Shown one piece after another: positions 7,616 through 16,258 of a stretch of 34,941 nt of DNA. Within the stretch, counting starts at the first letter, position 1. The number at the start of each line of letters is the position of its first letter. The notes under the pieces were generated by a model that saw only the letters and a program-made list of their open reading frames with translations, was not told the origin of the DNA and did not search any database. Made by a program: the position numbers and the translations under genes. This stretch comes from Bradyrhizobium sp. STM 3843 (GTDB lineage: Bacteria; Pseudomonadota; Alphaproteobacteria; Rhizobiales; Xanthobacteraceae): positions 1-34,941 of the forward strand of contig NZ_CAFK01000219.1 of the NCBI RefSeq assembly GCF_000239815.1, written 5' to 3'.

Positions 7616-7912
7616 ATGACCACCGAAGTCGCAGTCCGGGTCGAAGACAAGCTGTTCTACAATCGCTATCTCGTCGATGCCGGCCGGGCCCATATCAAGG
7701 TGCGTCCGCACACGACGCCCACGCCACAATTGCTGTCGCTGTTGAAGGCGTGCCCGGCGCGTTGCTACGAGCTCAACGACAAGGGCCAGGTCGAGATCAC
7801 GGCCGATGGCTGCGTCGAATGCGGCACCTGCCGGGTGATCGGCGAGGCCAGCGGCGACATCGAATGGAGCTATCCGCGCGGCGGCTACGGCGTGCTGTTC
7901 AAGTTCGGCTGA
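7616..7912 (+). CDS. fixX: FixX, ferredoxin-like subunit
   Basis: A 98-residue ferredoxin-like protein that partners FixC, matching the C-terminal ferredoxin domain of mitochondrial ETF-QO. Visible cysteines are CPARC (46, 50) and CVECGTC (66, 69, 72), enough to ligate a [4Fe-4S] cluster. The C-terminus WSYPRGGYGVLFKFG is characteristic of FixX. It lies 36 nt after fixC with AGGGAG as ribosome site and closes the fixABCX operon; modD starts 112 nt further on. Confidence 0.94.
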   Translation: MTTEVAVRVEDKLFYNRYLVDAGRAHIKVRPHTTPTPQLLSLLKACPARCYELNDKGQVEITADGCVECGTCRVIGEASGDIEWSYPRGGYGVLFKFG

Positions 7913-8024
7913 AAGCCGTCGGCTTCGACGTTTCGCTTCGGAACGCACGGCGTGGCGGAAGACTGCGAGCCGTGGCAAGATACCGCAATCTGCGGGAATC
8001 GGGCGGACGGATGAAAGGTGTGGC

Positions 8025-8879
8025 ATGCCGAGAGTTGCGTCGCGAAGCGAACTGGAGGCCTTGCTCGACGACGATGTGCCCTATGGGGACCTGACCACCG
8101 ACGCGCTCGGCATTGGCGCGGTGGCAGGCGCGATGCAGTTCAGCGCACGGGATCAGATGGTCCTCGCGCTCGCGGAAGACGCCGCGGCGCTGATCGAACT
8201 CGCCGGGTGCCGGGTCGAATTGACCGCACCGAGCGGGGCGCAGCTTGACAAGGGCGCCGCCATTCTTACGGCGCGCGGACCGGCCAGTGCACTGTTGCGA
8301 AGCTGGAAGGTGGCGCAAACCCTGATCGAGATCTGGTCGGGGGTGGCAACCGATGCCCATGCGATCGTCATTGCGGCGCAAGCCGTTGCTCCCGGCATCG
8401 CTGTCGCGTGCACGCGCAAGAATGTTCCGGGCGTCAAGCGCTTTGCGGTGGCCGCGGTGCGGGCGGGCGGGGCGGCGATGCATCGGCTCGGCCTGTCCGA
8501 GACGGTCCTGGTGTTTCCCGAACATTGCGCGTTCCTCGGCACTACACCGTTGACCGACGTGGTGGCGCAGCTGCGGCGCGCCGCACCCGAGAAACGGCTG
8601 GTCATCGAGGTTGCGACGCTGGAGCAGGCCGTTGCCGGCGCCGTGGCCGGGTTCGACGTGATCCAGGCCGAGAAGTTCTCGCCCGATCAGATTGCTGCGC
8701 TGGTGGCGCGGATGAATGCGGTGGCCGCGATGGGCGCGCGTCCCATCATCGCTGCCGCAGGCGGCATCAATGCCGCCAATGCTGCTGATTACGCGAGGGC
8801 CGGCGCCGACGTCTTGGTCACCTCGGCCCCCTATGTCGCCCGTCCCCGGGACGTGCAGGTGCATATCGCGCCCGTGTGA
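8025..8879 (+). CDS. modD: ModD, NadC-like protein associated with molybdenum genes
   Basis: The 284-residue product belongs to the nicotinate-nucleotide pyrophosphorylase fold (LLDDDVPYGDLTTDALG at the start; TRKNVPGVKRFAVAAV; GGINAANAADYARAGADVLVTS near the end). The opening, and ALAEDAAALIELAG in place of the NadC phosphoribosyl-site wording, match the ModD branch, which is found beside molybdate transporters and nif genes and has no settled biochemical role. NadC is the alternative, but quinolinate-pathway neighbours are absent and the setting after fixX fits ModD. Ribosome site AAAGG at 8014-8018. It may be transcribed from the fix promoter; I saw no separate sigma54 site in the 112-nt gap. 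Confidence 0.82.
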   Translation: MPRVASRSELEALLDDDVPYGDLTTDALGIGAVAGAMQFSARDQMVLALAEDAAALIELAGCRVELTAPSGAQLDKGAAILTARGPASALLRSWKVAQTLIEIWSGVATDAHAIVIAAQAVAPGIAVACTRKNVPGVKRFAVAAVRAGGAAMHRLGLSETVLVFPEHCAFLGTTPLTDVVAQLRRAAPEKRLVIEVATLEQAVAGAVAGFDVIQAEKFSPDQIAALVARMNAVAAMGARPIIAAAGGINAANAADYARAGADVLVTSAPYVARPRDVQVHIAPV

Positions 8880-8899
8880 CAGGCTGCGTCACGATCGCC

Positions 8900-9031
8900 G
8901 TCATTCCGGGGCAGCCCGCGCGACAAAATGGCAAAGCCATTTTGCGCCGAGGGCTGAACCCGGAATCTCGAGATTCTCAGGTGCGCAATGGTGCATCATA
9001 GTGCGACGCTGCCGCATCGCCCCGGAATGAC
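8900..9031. repeat. CATTCCGGGG-type palindromic repeat between convergent genes
   Basis: Perfect 13-nt inverted arms (GTCATTCCGGGGC at 8900-8912 and its complement at 9019-9031) enclose about 106 nt that include a second perfect 8-bp hairpin (8925-8932 with 8936-8943). The same arm sequence recurs at 12541-12581. It lies between the ends of modD and the DsbA-like gene, so it may also act as a two-way transcription stop. Elements with CATTCCGGG arms are common between genes in Bradyrhizobium and relatives (recalled, not searched). Confidence 0.75.
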
Positions 9032-9105
9032 AGTCAAGCAGGCCATGTTTTCTGCTTGTAGTGCAGTCAGACTAGGCCTCGTGCGGGAGGAGGCGGCCTC
9101 TTGCG

Positions 9106-9735
9106 CTATTTCCCGTGTCCCGCTGCACGTGCATCGGCGATCGCCTGCTTGAACGCTTTTGCATTCGGTGCGCCGGGCACCCGGAAATGACCGATGATGA
9201 AGGCCGGCGTGCCTTGGAAGCCGAGACCGACCGCCTGTTCGTGATTGCGGGCAAGGATGGCGTCAATGGCCGAGCGATTGGCTTCGAGATCGTTCTTGGC
9301 GCGCGCGAGATCAATGCCGGCGGCCTCGAGCGTCGCGTCGACCTTCTCTTCCGACAGTTTCTCGTTCAAGGAGATCAGCGCTTCATGCGCCTCCAGGAAC
9401 TTGCCCTGGTATTTCGCCGCAAGCGTGAGCCGCGCCGCATAGATCGACGGGCCGCCGAAGATCGGCCAGTCCTTGAACACCAGGCGCACGTGCCCGTCCT
9501 CGCGCACGACCTGTGCAAGCTCGGGACTGACCTTGCGGCAATAGGGACATTGGAAGTCGAAATACTCGACGATCGTGATGTCACCCTTGTCATTGCCGGC
9601 CACCGGAATGTCCGGATCGCGCAGGATGCTGGCTTGGCTCAACGGATCGGCATCATCGGCGCGGGCCTGAGACGACAGCGATGCTGCAGCCAGCACGGCG
9701 AAGGCCGCGATCCATACGGTCATTGTCTTGGTCAT
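9106..9735 (-). CDS. Periplasmic DsbA-family thiol-disulfide oxidoreductase (ScsC-like)
   Basis: A 209-residue exported thioredoxin-fold protein. Residues 1-26 are a signal peptide ending in ARA. The active site is CPYC (63-66) after EYFDFQ, and the cis-proline loop is GTPAFIIG. An upstream in-frame extension exists, but ATG 9735 gives the clean signal peptide. It starts 14 nt after the DsbD/ScsB-like gene on the same strand, so the pair is an operon and this protein is the likely substrate kept reduced by that transporter, as ScsC is by ScsB. An oxidising DsbA role is possible, but the partner argues for an isomerase or reductase role in envelope copper or thiol stress. Confidence 0.87.
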   Translation of the reverse strand: MTKTMTVWIAAFAVLAAASLSSQARADDADPLSQASILRDPDIPVAGNDKGDITIVEYFDFQCPYCRKVSPELAQVVREDGHVRLVFKDWPIFGGPSIYAARLTLAAKYQGKFLEAHEALISLNEKLSEEKVDATLEAAGIDLARAKNDLEANRSAIDAILARNHEQAVGLGFQGTPAFIIGHFRVPGAPNAKAFKQAIADARAAGHGK

Positions 9736-9749
9736 CGGGGATTTCTCTT

Positions 9750-11819
9750 CTAGTGAGCGGTGACGGGGCGGGAGGCGGTATCGATCGCGTCCAGCACGAT
9801 CTCTTGGGTGAGCAGTTCGGGAAGGACGATGCCGTTCGGCGCGCCAGGTCCGAACACGACGTTGAACGGCAGCCCGTAGCGATCGAAGGATTTGAGGTAG
9901 GCGGCGATGGTGTCGTTCGGCTTGGTCCAGTCCGCCTTGACCGGAATGACATCCGAGGTGAGGCGCCGGTGGACGGCGGCGCTGTCGAGGACGAGCGTCT
10001 CGTTGACCTTGCAGGTGACGCACCAGGACGCGCCGATGTCGACGAAGACCGTGTGTCCGGTGCGGACCTGTCCCTCGATGTTGTCAGGTCGCAGTGGCTG
10101 CCATGCGATGTCCTGTCCCTTCATCTCTGTGGCAGGAGGTCGCGTCGCGGCAACCACGACCAGCGCGATGGCCGCAGTGGCCAGCGCAGCCAGGATGGCG
10201 TGCCTCAGGCGGATGCGGGATGCGGCGAGGGCCAGAACAAACGCGAGGAGGAGCGCAGCGGTGACGCCCGCCGTTGCGATGCCGCTGATCTCGGCGAGGA
10301 TGATGATGAGCCACAGCGTGGTCGCGATCATCGCGGCTGCGGCCACCGCGCGAACGGCGATCATCCAGCGGCCAGGCCGCGGCAACAGTGCCGCGAGCCG
10401 CGGCACTGCCGCGAGCGCCAGATAAGGTGACGCCATGCCGAGGCCGAGACCGGCGAAGACCAGCAGGATCTGTGGTGCCTGCTGCGACAACGCAAAAGCG
10501 ACTGCTGTGCCGACGAAGGGAGCCGAGCATGGCGTTGCCAGCAAGGTCATGACGAAGCCATTGAAGACGTGGCCCGCAAGCGATCGGCCATGCCCCGCCC
10601 CACCAATGCGACTCCCGAGCCACCACGGCAGACCGATCTCGAACAGGCCGAGCAGGTTGGCCGCGAAGGCGACCAGCACCACGCTCATCGCGATCAGAAA
10701 TGCAGGTTGTTGGAATTGCAGGCCCCAGCCGATCTGCGCGCCCGCGGCCTTGAGCGTTGATAGCGTCACGGCAAGCGCCGCGAAGGAAGCCAGAATACCG
10801 GCGGCCGTTGCCAGGAGGGCCGCCCGGAGCGGAGGGGCGTCCGTCGTGCGGTGGTCGATCAGCGAGACCACCTTGAGCGACAGCACCGGGAATACGCAGG
10901 GCATCAGGTTGAGAATGAAGCCGCCAAGCAGAGCAATCCCGAGAATGACCCAGATCGAACTCGTCGCAGCGGCGGTCTTGGAGACGGATGGGGATAAAGC
11001 GACGGCCGCCTGCGGGAGCGCGGCTTCGAGCGCACGGTCGCCATCGACCAGCGTGACCCGAAGCGGTCGCTGCAGGCCGGCCTGATCGAGACCGTTGACC
11101 GGAATTGAGATGAGTGCATCGCCGTCAGCGCGGTGCTCCAATTGTGGCCGGCCGGCCGCAACCGCGAGGTCGCCATCGACAAATACGTCGGGGGCAGTGA
11201 ATCTTGGCTGCGCATGCGCTTCGATCACCAGATGCGGCTTGGGCTGTCGCTCTAGCCGCAGCGATTGGATGGAGAGCGTCTGCGACGAGTCGCGCGGGAC
11301 CTTCTGGCGCCAGTCATCGATTTGCGCCTGCGCCGCGTTCTGATGTGATCCTGGCGCGATCTCCGCCTCAAGCTGCGCCTCGTTCTGGGTGCAGATGACG
11401 GAGCAGACGTAAAGGACCGCCTTCAGCGACAGATGCGCCGGCGTCGAAGCATCCTTGAGGCGGACGTGCAGCGGAAACAGCACATGGTTTTCATAGCCAT
11501 AGGTATCAATATCCGCCTCGGTGAAGCGGCGGGGTGCCGGCCACTCGACCGTTACGTCGGCCACGTTCTGCGAGCCCGACCAGTCGAACTCGGGCGGGGC
11601 CCCGGCATCGCCTGCGGAGCGCCAATAGGTGTGCCATTCCGGCCCGAGCCTGACGTCGAGTCCAAGCCAGGCGGCTGACCCAGCGTCGTCGGCATCGCCA
11701 ACAAGCAGTCGGGTCGAAACATCGGCCTTGGGATGAAAGCCGGCTGTCTGCGCCGCGGCAGGCGCGAGCGCCAAAGCTGCGGCCAGCAGCGCGACAACGG
11801 CCGTGAGCCGAACGAACAT
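9750..11819 (-). CDS. DsbD/ScsB-family transmembrane electron transporter
   Basis: The 689-residue protein moves reducing power from cytoplasmic thioredoxin to periplasmic thiol proteins. Order: signal peptide (1-24); periplasmic N-terminal domain with CSVIC (139-143); a membrane domain of about eight helices with NLMPCVFPVLSLKV and ATPCSAPFVGTA, which supply the membrane cysteine pair; and a C-terminal periplasmic thioredoxin domain with WCVTC (cysteines 600, 603). The long N-terminal domain and the adjacent DsbA-like gene favour ScsB over classical DsbD. A longer frame to 11999 exists, but ATG 11819 has GGGAGAG upstream and starts the signal peptide. Transcribed ahead of the DsbA-like gene. 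Confidence 0.88.
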   Translation of the reverse strand: MFVRLTAVVALLAAALALAPAAAQTAGFHPKADVSTRLLVGDADDAGSAAWLGLDVRLGPEWHTYWRSAGDAGAPPEFDWSGSQNVADVTVEWPAPRRFTEADIDTYGYENHVLFPLHVRLKDASTPAHLSLKAVLYVCSVICTQNEAQLEAEIAPGSHQNAAQAQIDDWRQKVPRDSSQTLSIQSLRLERQPKPHLVIEAHAQPRFTAPDVFVDGDLAVAAGRPQLEHRADGDALISIPVNGLDQAGLQRPLRVTLVDGDRALEAALPQAAVALSPSVSKTAAATSSIWVILGIALLGGFILNLMPCVFPVLSLKVVSLIDHRTTDAPPLRAALLATAAGILASFAALAVTLSTLKAAGAQIGWGLQFQQPAFLIAMSVVLVAFAANLLGLFEIGLPWWLGSRIGGAGHGRSLAGHVFNGFVMTLLATPCSAPFVGTAVAFALSQQAPQILLVFAGLGLGMASPYLALAAVPRLAALLPRPGRWMIAVRAVAAAAMIATTLWLIIILAEISGIATAGVTAALLLAFVLALAASRIRLRHAILAALATAAIALVVVAATRPPATEMKGQDIAWQPLRPDNIEGQVRTGHTVFVDIGASWCVTCKVNETLVLDSAAVHRRLTSDVIPVKADWTKPNDTIAAYLKSFDRYGLPFNVVFGPGAPNGIVLPELLTQEIVLDAIDTASRPVTAH

Positions 11820-12069
11820 GAAACTCTCCCTCGCAGAAGGCCAATCGCAGCCGGAGGCTTCACGGCGCGACGAGCCTCCGGATTCCCTGCTCGGCACGGA
11901 GCGTTTCCGCCCCGGACCGGCCAGGTGCGCTGCGATTGCCGATAGATGTTCGATTTCTCCGGCCGCCGCGTTACGCTGCGACAAAGAGAACAAACACATT
12001 TGGCAGAGCGGACGCCTGCATTCGTCTCATCCCGTCGCAAAACGGGGCATGAGCGGTCCGCTCGCGCTG

Positions 12070-12447
12070 TTACGCGAGGCGACGGGGAGGGCGGTAGGGC
12101 GAGGAAGCATCGCATTGTGGCGGCAGACGCAAATGAGCAGTTCGCCAATGCAACGCATGAACGACTGGAGTCGGCGCCGCGGCGCCGGGATCATTCGACG
12201 GCAGTCCGTTGACGCTGAATGCTGCGAGCGGGCAGGTGTTGATGGCTCCTGGCAACACAGCCTTCTGGCAGGGCTTTGGAACGCTCTGATGCGGCCCGGA
12301 CCACGCGGCCGCAGACACTCTGGTCGCGGCAACAGCGGGAGAGGCGGCTACGCTGCTGGCGATCGAAACCGTCGCCAGGACAAGCACCATCACCGCCGCG
12401 GTAATGCGGCGGGCAAAGGCTACTATCCTGCTCGGGTCAGATGCCAT
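12070..12447 (-). CDS. Small secreted cysteine-containing protein, unknown function
   Basis: Not recognised. The 125-residue product has a basic start (MASDPSRIVAFARR), a hydrophobic core and an Ala-rich cleavage region (VAASPAVAATRV), so it is probably exported. The mature part has three cysteines (CQKAV, NTCPLAAF and PPQC near the end). It may start 5 codons earlier at 12462. It lies 250 nt upstream of the ScsB-like gene on the same strand. A thiol- or metal-related envelope role is only a guess from context. It could also be a chance frame, although the signal peptide argues against that. Confidence 0.5.
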   Translation of the reverse strand: MASDPSRIVAFARRITAAVMVLVLATVSIASSVAASPAVAATRVSAAAWSGPHQSVPKPCQKAVLPGAINTCPLAAFSVNGLPSNDPGAAAPTPVVHALHWRTAHLRLPPQCDASSPYRPPRRLA

Positions 12448-12540
12448 CCTAGGCTCTTGCATGAACGATCGAGCCTTGGCTCATAAGCCGCCGACAGGCA
12501 ATTCAAATATCCGCTAGCAGATATCTTGACCTGCTCATCC

Positions 12541-12581
12541 GTCATTCCGGGCTCCCTCGCTGCGCTCGGGCCCCGGAATGA
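12541..12581. repeat. Short CATTCCGGG palindromic repeat
   Basis: Inverted arms TCATTCCGGG(C) (12542-12552) and GCCCCGGAATGA (12570-12581) enclose a CTCGCTGCGCTCGG core. This is a compact version of the element at 8900-9031. It sits downstream of the AhpD-like gene stop (minus strand). Confidence 0.72.
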
Positions 12582-12653
12582 ACAGGACGTGAAGCGAAAG
12601 ACCGGCTCTCCTTTGGCGACCACGCCGATCGAGATTTTGCCCGCAGTTCGATC

Positions 12654-13010
12654 TCAGGCAGCTTTCGCCCTGCGCTCGAATTCCTCGAACGCGCCGATCG
12701 CCTCGGCCGCGTACATCAGCGCGGGACCGCCGCCCATATAAATGGCCATGCCGAGGGTCTCCTCGAACTCCTGACGCGTCGCGCCAAGCCGGACCAGGGT
12801 CTCGGTATGAAAGCCGATGCAGCCGTCGCAACGGACGGCGACGCCGATCGCGAGCGCGATCAGCTCCTTGGTCTTCTTGTCCAGCGCGCCGTCGCGGGTG
12901 GCCGCCTGCGCCAGCGCAGAGAAGCCCTGCATGACGTCTGGGATGTCCTTGCGCAGCGTCTTGAGATTGCCGAAGAGATCCCTGCAGAGTTCGGTAAATT
13001 TGCTGTCCAC
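12654..13010 (-). CDS. AhpD/carboxymuconolactone decarboxylase-family protein
   Basis: A 118-residue single-domain protein of the CMD fold. It has the redox motif CDGC (61-64) followed by His 68 (GFHTETLVRLGAT), the AhpD-type active site used in peroxide or thiol chemistry rather than true decarboxylation. The family hydrophobic helix with YMGGGPALMYAAEA follows. GTG 13010 is chosen because GGAGAGG lies just upstream and the frame above it overlaps the RND gene. It starts 11 nt after the RND pump stop and so ends the efflux operon. Linking a thiol-peroxidase-like protein to a pump suggests a response to oxidising or electrophilic compounds. Confidence 0.88.
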   Translation of the reverse strand: MDSKFTELCRDLFGNLKTLRKDIPDVMQGFSALAQAATRDGALDKKTKELIALAIGVAVRCDGCIGFHTETLVRLGATRQEFEETLGMAIYMGGGPALMYAAEAIGAFEEFERRAKAA

Positions 13011-13021
13011 GATGTCCTCTC

Positions 13022-16000
13022 CTATTTTGGTTTGGCGACGGATTGGCGCGGCCCGCGGAGCGCGATGTAGATCGCGGGGATCACGAGCACGGTCAGAAGC
13101 GTCGATGAGGCCAGGCCGAACAGGAGCGAGATCGCGAGCCCCTGGAAGATCGGATCGAGCAGGATGGTGGCCGCACCGATCATCGCAGCGAGCGCAGTCA
13201 GCAGGATCGGCTTGAAGCGCACCGCGCCGGCCTCGAGCACGACGTCGCGCAAGCTCTTGCCCTCGCCGCCGCTGTGGCGGATGAAGTCGACCAGAAGGAT
13301 CGAGTTGCGCACGATGATGCCGGCGAGCGCGATGAAGCCGATCATCGAGGTTGCGGTGAACGGCGCACCCAGCAGCCAATGGCCGAGCAGGATGCCGATC
13401 AAAGTGAGCGGGATCGGCGTCAGGATCACCAGCGGCAGGCGGAAGCTGCCGAATTGCGCCACGACCAGCACGTAGATGCCGAGGATCGCCGCGCCGAACG
13501 CAGCCCCCATGTCGCGGAACGTCACGTAGGTGATTTCCCATTCGCCGTCCCACAGCAGCGTCGGGTGCGACTCGTCCGCGGGCTGACCGTGGAAGGCGAT
13601 GACCGGCTTCGGCAGCTTGCCCCAGTCATGCGCGTCGATCCGGTCGGCCACCGCCATCATGCCGTAGAGCGGCGCCTCGAAACGTCCGGCCAGCTCGGCG
13701 GTCACCATGTCGGCAAAACGGCCGTCGCGGCGGAAGATCACGGGCGAGCCCTGTTCGACGGTGGCCTTCACGACCTGGCCGAGCTCGACGACGGTCTTGC
13801 TGCCGGGCACGGTGTTCGCCGGCACCGGCGTCGACGCCGGCGCCTCGGTCCAGGTCTTGTCCCGCTTCGGCAGCTTGACTGCGATCTCGATCGGATTGCG
13901 GTCCTCGCCGCGGTGGGAGTAGCCGATCGACACGCCGCCGAACAGGGTCTGAATCGTGTCGTAGACGTCGCGCTGTTCGACCCCGAAATATTCGAGGCTG
14001 TCCTGGTCGATCGAGAGCCGCAGCCGCGGGCGCTTCTCGCCGATGGAGTCGTCGACATCGACGATGAACGGCACCTCGCTGAAGATTGTCTTCACCTCGC
14101 TTGCGACGGCGCGCCGCGTCGCTGCGTCCGGACCATAGATCTCGGCGAGCAGGGTGGCGAGCACCGGCGGTCCCGGCGGCACTTCAACGACCTTGATGCT
14201 GGTGCCCGCCGGTAGCGGCACCGCCTTGAGGCGCTGGCGCAGGTCGAGCGCGATCTCGTGGCTGCTGCGTGCGCGGTCTCCTCGCGCCGTCAGGTTGACT
14301 TGCAACTCGCCGAGCTCGGGCCGTTCGCGCAGGTAGTAGTGGCGGACCAGACCGTTGAAATTGAACGGCGCCGGCGTTCCGGCGTAGCTCTGGACGGTGG
14401 TGATCTCCGGCAGCTGACGGGCGATGTCGGCTGCGGCGAACAGCAGCCGCTCGGTGTCCTCCAGGCTCGCGCCTTCGGGCAGATCGGCGATGACGGCGAT
14501 CTCCGACTTGTTGTCGAACGGCAGGAGCTTCACCGTGACCGACTTGGTCGCAAACAAGGTCATCGACAACAGCGTCGCGATGCCGACCCCGAGCAGGAAG
14601 ATCCACGCCGAGCGCCTGCTTGCGACGATCGGGCGCGCCACGCGGCGGTAAAGCCGGCCGAGCCTGCCTTCGTCATGCGTAGCGGGCACGGCCGCGCCGC
14701 CTTCGTCGGCCTTGTCGGACTCCTTTTTCGGCGCCAGCCGCAGCATCAGCCACGGCGCGACCACCATCGCGACGAAGAACGAGAACAGCATGGCGGCCGA
14801 GGCGTTCGCCGGAATCGGCGCCATATACGGGCCCATCAGGCCCGACACGAACAGCATCGGCAGCAAGGCCGCGACCACGGTGAGCGTTGCCACGACGGTG
14901 GGATTGCCGACCTCGGCGACCGCTTCGATCGTGGCCTGCAGGCGCGGGCGGCCGTCGCGCATCCCCCAGTGTCGCGCGATGTTCTCGACCACCACGATCG
15001 CATCGTCGACCAGGATGCCGATCGAGAAGATCAGGGCGAACAGGCTGACCCGGTTGATCGTGTAGCCCATCAGGTTGGCGGCGAATAAGGTCAGCAGGAT
15101 CGTGGTCGGGATCACGACGAGGGTCACGACCGCCTCGCGCCAGCCGATTGCAATCGCGATCAGGACCACGATCGAGAGCGTCGCAAGCCCGAGATGGAAC
15201 AGGAGCTCGTTGGCCTTCTCGTTGGCGGTTTCGCCATAGTCCCGGGTGACCGTGACCGTGACATCATCCGGGATCAGTCGCCCTTTGAGACCTTCCAGCC
15301 GCTGGGCGATGTCATGCGACACGATCACGGCGTTGGCGCCGGCACGTTTGGCGATCGCCACGCTGACCGCCGGCACGCGATTCCAGGCGCCATTGTCGTG
15401 GCGCGCATCGTTCCAGACCCGATGTTCGGCGAGGCCAGGTCCGATCACGACGGTCGCGACATCGCGGACGTAGACCGGGCGGCCGTCGCGGGTGGTGATC
15501 AGGAGCAGGCCGATATCCGGAATTCCCGCAAGCGTCTGCCCCGCCGCGACATTGCGGACGATGCCGCCGTCTCTGACGTCGCCGGCCAGGAAGGAGCGGT
15601 TGGCATCCTTCACCTTGGCGACGAGCTGCTGCAACGTGATGCCGAACAAGGAGAGCTTTTCCGGATCGGGCTCGACCCGGATCTGCTGCGCGCCGCCCCC
15701 TGAGATGTAAGTGAGGCCGACATTGTCGACCTTGGTGAGCTCGGCGCGGAGCTTGTCCGCAAGCTCATACAGATCCTTGTCGGTCCAATGGTCGGCAGCC
15801 TCCGGCTTTGGCGACAGCGTCAGCACGGTGACGGCGACATCGTTGATGCCGCGTCCCACGATCAGGGGCTCGGCGATGCCGACCGGAATGCGATCGAGAT
15901 TGGCGCGGATCTTCTCATGCACGCGCAGGATCGCGTCTTCGAACTTGGTGCCGACCAGGAAGCGCGCGGTGACCATCACCCGGTCGTCTTCGGTCTGGCT

Positions 16001-16258
16001 GTAGACATGCTCGACGCCGTCGATCGCCTTGACGATGGTCTCGAGCGGCTTGGTGACGAGCTCGACCGCATCCGGCCCGCGCAATCCGTCCGCATTGATG
16101 CGGATGTCGACCATCGGCACGCTGATCTGCGGCTCCTCCTCGCGCGGGATCACGATGACCGCGATCAAGCCGACCACCAGAGCTGCCAGCAGGAACAGCG
16201 GCGTCAGCGGCGAGCCGATCGTCGCCTGGGTGAGCTTGCCTGATAATCCCAGCTTCAC
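13022..16258 (-). CDS. RND-family efflux pump, inner-membrane subunit
   Basis: The 1078-residue length and layout fit an AcrB-type proton-driven exporter: TM1 (about 19-37), a large periplasmic loop, a TM2-6 bundle with the proton-relay pair DD (418-419) in ILVDDAIVVVENIARH, a second periplasmic loop and TM7-12. The start PREEEPQISVPMVDI is common in the HAE-1/multidrug group of alphaproteobacteria. The start is GTG and overlaps the membrane fusion gene by 4 nt (GTGA), so translation is coupled. No outer-membrane factor gene is nearby; a shared TolC-type channel is presumed. The substrate is unknown, but the BigR-like regulator upstream suggests sulfide- or thiol-related compounds. Confidence 0.93.
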   Translation of the reverse strand: MKLGLSGKLTQATIGSPLTPLFLLAALVVGLIAVIVIPREEEPQISVPMVDIRINADGLRGPDAVELVTKPLETIVKAIDGVEHVYSQTEDDRVMVTARFLVGTKFEDAILRVHEKIRANLDRIPVGIAEPLIVGRGINDVAVTVLTLSPKPEAADHWTDKDLYELADKLRAELTKVDNVGLTYISGGGAQQIRVEPDPEKLSLFGITLQQLVAKVKDANRSFLAGDVRDGGIVRNVAAGQTLAGIPDIGLLLITTRDGRPVYVRDVATVVIGPGLAEHRVWNDARHDNGAWNRVPAVSVAIAKRAGANAVIVSHDIAQRLEGLKGRLIPDDVTVTVTRDYGETANEKANELLFHLGLATLSIVVLIAIAIGWREAVVTLVVIPTTILLTLFAANLMGYTINRVSLFALIFSIGILVDDAIVVVENIARHWGMRDGRPRLQATIEAVAEVGNPTVVATLTVVAALLPMLFVSGLMGPYMAPIPANASAAMLFSFFVAMVVAPWLMLRLAPKKESDKADEGGAAVPATHDEGRLGRLYRRVARPIVASRRSAWIFLLGVGIATLLSMTLFATKSVTVKLLPFDNKSEIAVIADLPEGASLEDTERLLFAAADIARQLPEITTVQSYAGTPAPFNFNGLVRHYYLRERPELGELQVNLTARGDRARSSHEIALDLRQRLKAVPLPAGTSIKVVEVPPGPPVLATLLAEIYGPDAATRRAVASEVKTIFSEVPFIVDVDDSIGEKRPRLRLSIDQDSLEYFGVEQRDVYDTIQTLFGGVSIGYSHRGEDRNPIEIAVKLPKRDKTWTEAPASTPVPANTVPGSKTVVELGQVVKATVEQGSPVIFRRDGRFADMVTAELAGRFEAPLYGMMAVADRIDAHDWGKLPKPVIAFHGQPADESHPTLLWDGEWEITYVTFRDMGAAFGAAILGIYVLVVAQFGSFRLPLVILTPIPLTLIGILLGHWLLGAPFTATSMIGFIALAGIIVRNSILLVDFIRHSGGEGKSLRDVVLEAGAVRFKPILLTALAAMIGAATILLDPIFQGLAISLLFGLASSTLLTVLVIPAIYIALRGPRQSVAKPK

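Noticed and set aside
7970..7995. Possible sigma54 promoter for modD (TGGCAAG...GCAA)
   Set aside because: The GG and GC are 9 nt apart instead of 10, and the -12 half is poor.
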